Below, piece after piece: positions 57,600-64,000 of a stretch of 64,000 bases of DNA. The stretch is from positions 186,001-250,000 of the forward strand of contig JAPEHQ010000026.1 in the NCBI GenBank assembly GCA_027405735.1. The letters run 5' to 3'. The notes under the pieces were generated by a model. That model had not been told where the DNA came from. It ran no database searches and was given only the letters and a program-made list of their open reading frames with translations. Origin of the DNA: Mucor racemosus (taxonomy: Eukaryota > Mucoromycota > Mucoromycetes > Mucorales > Mucoraceae). Position 1 is the stretch's first letter, and the number at the start of each line of letters is the position of its first letter. Position numbers and translations under genes: made by a program.

Positions 57600-60221
57600 G
57601 AAAAATGTAACCGGTAAAAAACTGATGCCCAATGTACATCTACTAGCTCAAGATTGATAAAAGTGCATTCACTGTGTAGTGGAAATCGCAACATTTGATG
57701 GATAGAAATTACAGGACCAAGATGTTGAGTCTGCCTAAGGAGTTTTATTAAAAGGGTTTAGAAGCATACTTTATCAAACTTACTTAGATGTTAGATACTC
57801 ACCATATGCTATTAGTATCGTCTTGTTTTTTATTTGATTGCTGTATTATTAAAAATCAAGCTTTTCATAGCTTATAACAATGACAATAATGGGATGTTTC
57901 TAATTTTAGATTGACATTTATTATAAGGCGTGCTAATGATACGTTTGGTACTATTGTAGATAGAACCAGTCAATTTGATTTATTATGGAATTTGAATGCA
58001 AATACCGAGAAACCATTTGTAAATACTTAAGTTGGTTATGCTAAAGCATTGAATAAATTGGCTTGGGACAAAGAGGGTAAAAGGTGGCAACAGGTTCCAG
58101 TGATATCCATGTTTATGTTTATGATATTAGAGATAAGACTAAAACTCAATATAAATTACTTCTAGCGCATTAATTATAAAGTACGACTATATTATCATCA
58201 AATAAACTACCACACAATATTAACATGTATAAAGGTTTACAGTAATAAGCTTGAATCAAGTGGGTACAGCATCGTAAATTCTTGAAAAAGTTCACAAGTA
58301 TTATAAAATCTCTTATTTTTAAGACTTACAAGGCTTACAAGCGGAATATTAATTTTAAAAATTATTTTTGTCCAGATCATCAATTTTGACATTTTTTAAT
58401 TTTTTTTTTTTGGTTTTGCAAATTTAGAGTTAATTATACTACCAATTAAAAAAACAAAAAATATACACGTATACAACGTTTAACGCTCTATTTGCTCAAT
58501 AAAAAATAACAAACATTTTCATTGCAAAAGATTACATGAAAATCCTTTAACCAAAAATCCGTTTTTGGGCCAAAAGTACAAAGTTTCATTACTTAACATT
58601 TAATATTAAGCTTTTATAAAATGTGTATTAGCTATGGCTACAATTTTCTCTCACAATGTAGTATATTTAAACGTTGATTTTGGTATCAAAATTTGATTTT
58701 TCTGTTTTTTGATGAAAATCATGAGTGTTGGTAAGGATAAAATGAGCCCCAAAAATGTCCGCTACAAAAACTGAATTTTCAGACCAGACATGGTTAAATA
58801 TAAAAAAAGTTAAAAAAAAAGAAACGCTTTTTTATTTAAAACTTAGGTATACCATACTATAAGAGAATTACCCATTCGATCTTACTATGCTCAATTACGG
58901 CGTCGCTCTACGGGCTCGCTTTTGCAATTTGTTAGTGAATGTATGATATGATACACGTGTTTTTTGTTAAAAAAATGTATGTTTCTATGATAACAGATAT
59001 TGTCTATTTTGTTTAATTTATGGTTCATGCGTTGTGATGCTGCTTTTACATTGGCTGAAATGAGCAATTTAACAGGGTTTTAATTGCGCTAAATAATGTA
59101 AAGCCTTGAAAATCCTTTTCTACGTGTGTTGTTTCTCTTTTTTTTTTTTATATTCCAAGGATATGTTCACCGTTTGATAAGGCATATCAGATTATCAAGC
59201 TGGTATTCTTTTGGTTTATCTGAATACGCACTCTAACAACATAAGAAACTAATGTTTTTAATATAAGTAGCAGTCTATATTAAAGACTGATATTTTCATT
59301 TAAACGCATTTTAAGATCAAATATCATCATTTACTACTGCATTGTTGAACGTATTTCTTGATTACCAGATCAAATCGAAGGCAATAATATTTATATCTGA
59401 TCAATGAGAAGCTAGAATTGGCTACAAACCCATGAAATATTCCAGAAACAAAAAAAAAAAAGAATAACCTAATGTCTTGCCTAATAACTATAGTTTTGAT
59501 CGTAGCTACTGTATACTTGAAAACAAATCTTTTTACAGCTGACAATTGTAAAACAAAATAGTAGTAAGTTTAAAGAAGGTTAATTTGTTTAAATTTTATG
59601 AGTGATAAAGTAACATTTATAGCCTTAAATTTGGCTTGCATATAAATTTAAGCAGTAAGTGTTATTTAATTTTATGCTCAAGCAAAAACCACTGTTGTTA
59701 TAAACATTATAGCTATAATAAACTTATTTACAAATGATGATAATCTTAAATATATTGGTTCTTGCATGTATCGCTCTACACCAACAACGTATTGAATTGT
59801 ATTATTGTCTATAAGTTATATTAAATAAAAGCAAATGTAATTTAAAAACTCATTCCAGTAAAAAATGCAATGAGATTTTGAGAATGGCACGATGCTCATG
59901 TACAAACCAATTTGTGGCCATACGATCAGCTCATTATGCTCATGGTCAGATTTTATTATTATGCAGAAATAGGGATAATGATATGCTTATGGGCAATTCT
60001 ACTAATATACACACATGGGGTTAATGTCATGCACACGGACAGAATCTATAATTCTACACATACAGGCTTTTCGTTATGCTCGTGTGCAGTTTCTTTTGTT
60101 GAGCCCATGTGCATCTTGTTATCTTTTTAGCCATTATTCAGTGGGCGCAACAACTCATCAGGCCATAGTGTGCAGCCCACCTGGGCAAAACGAAATCATC
60201 TTGTGCAGCACAGGTCGGCTG
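57600..60221 (+). repeat. right arm of giant palindrome (repeat H copy) with H extension
   Basis: 57765-60219 pairs with the left arm. 57600-57764 lies beyond the paired part but still matches the third H copy (about 19300-19440, reverse complement: TGATGCCCAATGTAC, GATAGAAATTACAGGACCAA). The right arm is therefore the more complete H copy. It ends at 60221, exactly where the pogo-like MITE begins. Confidence 0.93.
57910..58130 (+). pseudogene. dynein intermediate-chain-like fragment, right arm copy
   Basis: Mirror image of 55050-55270, preceded by an acceptor-like AATTTTAG. It carries the same stop codon, as expected if the arms were produced by one recent duplication. Confidence 0.5.
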
Positions 60222-60223
60222 TA

Positions 60224-60725
60224 CAGTCGTGATTCAATTTAGTGGACTCGTAAATAACGGATTTTCGATTTAATGGACAGTGTGAAATCTCCCGTTTTTT
60301 TTTCATAATTTTACCGCCTAAATCCACTGAATCGATTCAGTGGATAGTGGACAATTTCGTTTCTACCAGTCTACTATATTAGTGAAATATAAATACTATT
60401 GGATAAAACTGTATTTAGCCGGTAATAGCTTGATCTGGTAGCCATGAAATTAGAAGAAATATGGAGAATAACCAAATCATGTGCCTAATTTACCTCAGTT
60501 TTTTTATTAAATTTCTTGTTATCCACTGTTTAATTCAGCTGCTCGAATATGAAAAGCCTTTATTATTATTAACAATATTATTTAATACTATAAACTAGTA
60601 ACGCCTTTTTATTCTCATTTTTTGATCCAATATTACGGAAAATGATTTATTCGATTTAGTGGACAATTCGATTTTGTGAACACTTTTCTCCCTCCCAATG
60701 ATTCCACTAAATCGAATTACGACTG
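60224..60725. mobile_element. pogo-like MITE (502 bp) in TA
   Basis: Terminal inverted repeats CAGTCGTGATTCAATTTAGT on the left and, in reverse complement, CAGTCGTAATTCGATTTAGT on the right, each followed by GGA. They are flanked by TA at 60222-60223 and 60726-60727. The motif TCGATTTAGTGGA recurs in both orientations inside, as subterminal repeats. There is no coding capacity. TA target and CAGTCG-type ends fit the pogo/Fot branch of Tc1/mariner. Confidence 0.85.
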
Positions 60726-60985
60726 TACCAACTGCAAAAAATAGGATATTTCCGGATACTTGTTTTTGGATTAAAGTTGATCATCTCAGGTACATTGGCA
60801 TATAATTTTTTCTTGATGTTATTTAGTGAGAAAAAAAGCAGATCATGGATGAAAAGTAAGACCCAGTTTTCAAGGAGAAATTTGCGTGTTTTTAAGTCTT
60901 TCGTGAGATATAAAATATATTTAAAACTAGATAGCATAATGTGACCAATTCATGTATTTGCAAATGTTACATTTTAAAATTTGCA
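60726..60985 (-). repeat. dispersed repeat family X, copy 6 (fragment)
   Basis: Starts directly at the right TA of the MITE with ACCAACTGCAAAAAATAGGA and continues through the TTCATC and AAGTCTTTCGTGA blocks, as in copies 4 and 5. The X sequence expected on the other side of the MITE is absent; repeat H is there instead. Confidence 0.8.
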
Positions 60986-61248
60986 ACGATCAATATACAC
61001 GCTGTAGTTTATAAGTTTAACTATTTTTCAATATAAAATCCCATCCATAAAGCATAATTCACAGAAACATATGCGCTATAATATGAAATTATTGATGTAT
61101 CATTAAGCAAACAAGTAAACAAACAACTAAAATTTGTATCTCGTATAATATACATATGATGCATTATTTATTATTTATTTACTGGTTGGTGATGGTAGTG
61201 GTGGGGTTATTTATTCTAGCCTGAGATATAAAAAGAAAAGAGAAGATA
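60986..61248. other. 3' region of the OSR1-like kinase
   Basis: AT-rich; no feature was seen other than the expected 3' untranslated region. Confidence 0.4.
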
Positions 61249-61569
61249 TTATAAAGCCTTATCCTGTTGATTAGTATTTGCGGTTGTACTAGTTGCTTCC
61301 GGCGCAACTAACGAAGTTTTTTCAGATTGCTGGTATGAAGATGAAAATTCTATTGAAGGTTTTTTCATTAAAATACTTTGTTGTTGCTGTGGTTGCTGTG
61401 GCTGTGATTGATGTTGATTTGGTGGTTGTTGGCTTCTTTTTAATCTTTCTACTTCTCTTTTCAGTGATTCATTTTCACGAGCTAATCTTTCCTTTTCTTT
61501 TGATGATAACAAAAGTAATTGTTGAAGATGTTCAATTGTATTATTAATATCAGTTGTTAATGGTAATGG

Positions 61570-61663
<94 letters not shown>

Positions 61664-64000
61664 ACAGAAGATGAAGTGGGAACAGGATTTGGATTGGATG
61701 TAGGTGCTCTATAAGGAATAAAAAATATATAAATACACGTTTAAGAATATGAGATTGACAAATGATTACCGCTGATAAAAGTCTTCATTATGAGTAAGAA
61801 CGGGCTTCTTGCTATCTGAGACGGTACGAGTACGAGTAAGCACATTATTAGCAGATGATTGAGGATGTTGATTATACATGAAGGGCATAGTTGCCAATAA
61901 ATCATTAAGCATGTTTTTCTGTACTTCGGTTTGCTTGATTAGAGATTCCATATGAGCATAAATCATGTGAGGCATAGAATTATCAACGATACGATGTGCT
62001 TGACCTCTTTGTAGGGAATTGCAAGGTGAAATGGCAGGCGATGGCGCAACAGTAGATTGAGGAGACTCCAAATGCTCTTTGTCCCTTATAGCATCACTGG
62101 AAGTATTTGATCCACCAGTCAATTCAAAACGACCCTTTTTACGGCATTCAGGAGACATGGCTGAAGCAACAGCAGCAGGTAATTCACAATAAGGGCCAAC
62201 AGCTTCAGGCTTTTCAATTGAAAACCGGCTGATTTTGTTGTTAATAGACGAATCTCTTGACAAGGCGGATGTATTTGAGTTTTCACGAGTTAAAGGCAAA
62301 CTTTGTAAAGGGGTACTAGGCTCAATAGGAGTGCTGACAACAGAAGCAGTTGTATTCATAGAAGGTCCACTGTTATTGCTATGCTTGACTTCAAACCTGG
62401 ATTTGCGTTCTTGGAAGCTATCTTGACTAGCAGCACGAGACATACAAACAGATTTCAAATCGTTTGAAGAATGAGCAGCAGGTTTCTCATTTGTATTATT
62501 ACTAGCTGGTGAATTATAACTGTTTGAACCTTCTTCCAATGCCGGTGTATTGGAACGGACAGGTGTTTGATTGACACTGAAACGGCCCTTCTTGAATTCG
62601 CCCTCTTGTGATGCATTGTTATTACTGCTGATATTAGCAGCTACTGCAGCGGCAGCAACAACATTTGCAGCAGTAGGATTCAAAGTATTTGTAGCTCCTG
62701 GAATTGTATTAGCATTATTTGATGCTGCTGCAGTTGATATGCCCAAACCAACACCACCAGATGTATTGTCTGAAGGAGATACATTTGCAGGTGAAATAGG
62801 TGATTCAGACATTGGCGAAACAGTAGAAGAAGCTTGTGAGGCAGGAGTACTATCTTCAATCACAAATCTTGACTTTTTTGAAGTAGGAGCACCAGACAAA
62901 GTAGGTGGGGCATAATTTGTAGGTGCCATACTAGTAGGTGCTGTTAAAGAATCAATAGGTGTTGAGGGAACGACAGGATTAGGACTTTCAACAACGGGCG
63001 ACATGATGGATCTGACTGGTGGATCTCTGATAACAGCTTCACCAAATGAAATATGCTTCTTGAGAGATGCTTGTTCTGTTGAAGACTCAATTGCTGGAGA
63101 AGCATTTGTTGGCTTAGTTTTATCTAGATGCACTGGCTTTGGACAATCTTCAAATTGTACCATTGATTTTGATTTTTCCAAAGGTGTACCAGGTGTTTCA
63201 TTTTTCTCTGATGTAGATATAGCAGGAGTTGTTGTGATAACAGGTGGAGCAGGAGCTTTAAGGTTGGGATTAGGGTCACTATCACTCTTCTCATCATCAG
63301 ATTGTGTATCGAAATCCCATTGTTCTGTACTTTCAAAGGAAATATGCTTTTGGGGCAACTTTTTATGAGGTCTTTGATCTAATGGAAGTACGTATGCCAA
63401 TATAGATTTCACCAAATAATCTCTCTTTTTAGCTTGTTTAAAGAAAGGATGTAATAATAACTTTTCAGCAGAAGGTCTCTTGTTGGGATCCTTTTGTAAA
63501 CAAGAATCAATCATATCTTTAAATGCCCTTGAATATTTATGCTTGCTATTTTCTCTATCCAATGTAGGAGGAGCATTGGATAGTGTCATCATAAGTACTT
63601 TCATAGGAGGAAATTTGGCAAAAGGAGCATGGCCAGTAGCTAATTCAAGAGATGTAATGCCAAAACTCCATATATCAGCCTTATAATCATATCCAGCTTG
63701 TTCCATTACTTCAGGAGCCATCCAACATGGTGTACCAACAAAGGTTTTTCTTACATCCCCATTCTCTGCTAATGAACTGGAAACACCAAAATCAGCCAAA
63801 AGAACTGTACCTTGTTGATCCATTAAAAGATTACCAGCCTTTACATCACGATGAATATGGCCATTTTTATGTAAGTAAATGATGCCTTCTAGTGCTTGAC
63901 GAAGAATAGTGGCGATAGAAACTTCATCCAAACCATCTGGAAAAGTAGTCTTCATAATATCCAAACAAGATCCTGCAGCCAAGTAAGGTGTGACAATATA
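61249..64000 (-). CDS. OSR1/SPAK/FRAY-type kinase, partial (5' end beyond the window)
   Basis: Exon 64000-61770 joins 61708-61249 (intron GTAATC..CCTTATAG), giving 896 residues in the window. The first residues are YIVTPYLAAGSCLDIMK, so the ATP-binding N-lobe is off the edge. Visible motifs are HRDVKAGNLL, LADFGVSSSL, the activation segment TFVGTPCWMAPEVM, and FKADIW-like YKADIWSFGI then PPMKVLMMTL. These are close to GCK-VI (OSR1/SPAK/Fray) kinases. After the domain an EQWDFDTQSDDE block resembles the PF1 regulatory motif. The long tail holds five RFx(V/I/L) motifs, two KHISF phrases, a run of about 31 Gln and a leucine-rich coiled coil (LARENESLKREVERLKR). Animal relatives control ion transport in osmotic stress. 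Confidence 0.88.
61569..61663. repeat. (TTG)n microsatellite encoding about 31 Gln
   Basis: Uninterrupted TTG/GTT triplets of about 95 bp, CAA on the coding strand, in the last exon of the OSR1-like kinase. Confidence 0.95.

Noticed and set aside
1..64000. CRISPR array, rRNA operon, or bacterial-type operon
   Set aside because: No regularly spaced repeats of that type, no rRNA-like sequence, and the genes have spliceosomal introns.

Overview
The window is nuclear DNA of a filamentous fungus, most likely an early-diverging Mucoromycota species of the Mucorales type. It is AT-rich and uses the standard code. Its genes are intron-containing, with short introns of about 45-85 bp, GTAAG-like donors and occasional CTAAC branch points. 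The recognisable proteins are an SH3/Ras-associating scaffold, a CSC1/OSCA channel, BolA, a HAM1-like lipid-binding protein, TRAPPC13, a tail-anchored acyl-CoA-binding protein, a Hal4/Hrk1-type kinase, and an OSR1/FRAY-type kinase with a polyglutamine tail. No bacterial, organellar or viral gene block is seen.

Layout. 1-7.6 kb is repeat-rich and gene-free. 7.6-16.6 kb holds a VanZ-like membrane protein (+), the SH3-RA scaffold (-) and the CSC1-like channel (-). 17-23 kb is a nest of dispersed repeats. 23.4-29.1 kb holds an orphan single-exon gene (+), BolA (+), an EI24-like membrane protein (+), a small secreted chitin-binding protein (-) and a dead 2,3-dihydroxybenzoate decarboxylase-like gene (-). 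30.4-31.5 kb is another repeat copy. 31.5-38.1 kb holds the HAM1-like gene and TRAPPC13 (both -). 39.5-41.4 kb holds a deleted Tc1-like transposase and a duplicated orphan exon. 41.7-43.7 kb is the acyl-CoA-binding gene (+). 44.2-46.5 kb is a repeat copy followed by a small zinc-finger ORF. 47.2-48.8 kb is the Hal4-like kinase (-). 50-50.8 kb has decayed coding fragments. 52.9-60.2 kb is a giant inverted repeat, followed by a pogo-like MITE and a repeat fragment. 61.2-64 kb is the OSR1-like kinase, cut by the window edge.

At least four interspersed families were aligned by eye. X is a 1.0-1.4 kb repeat with six copies. Y is a 0.6-0.75 kb TIR element with three copies and 5-bp target duplications. 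H is a 2-2.6 kb repeat with three copies that carries a piece of a dynein intermediate-chain-like gene. The fourth is a 0.5 kb TA-flanked MITE. The most striking structures are a palindrome of two 2.45 kb H arms around a 2.35 kb spacer, and a circularly permuted H copy whose break lies exactly at Y insertions. Both suggest element-mediated rearrangement. The genes themselves are ordinary housekeeping, polarity, lipid and signalling genes with no obvious operon-like cooperation. The two kinases, the scaffold and the channel would fit polar growth and osmotic or ion signalling, but that link is inference. All exon models were built by hand from reading frame and splice consensus; no database search was run.
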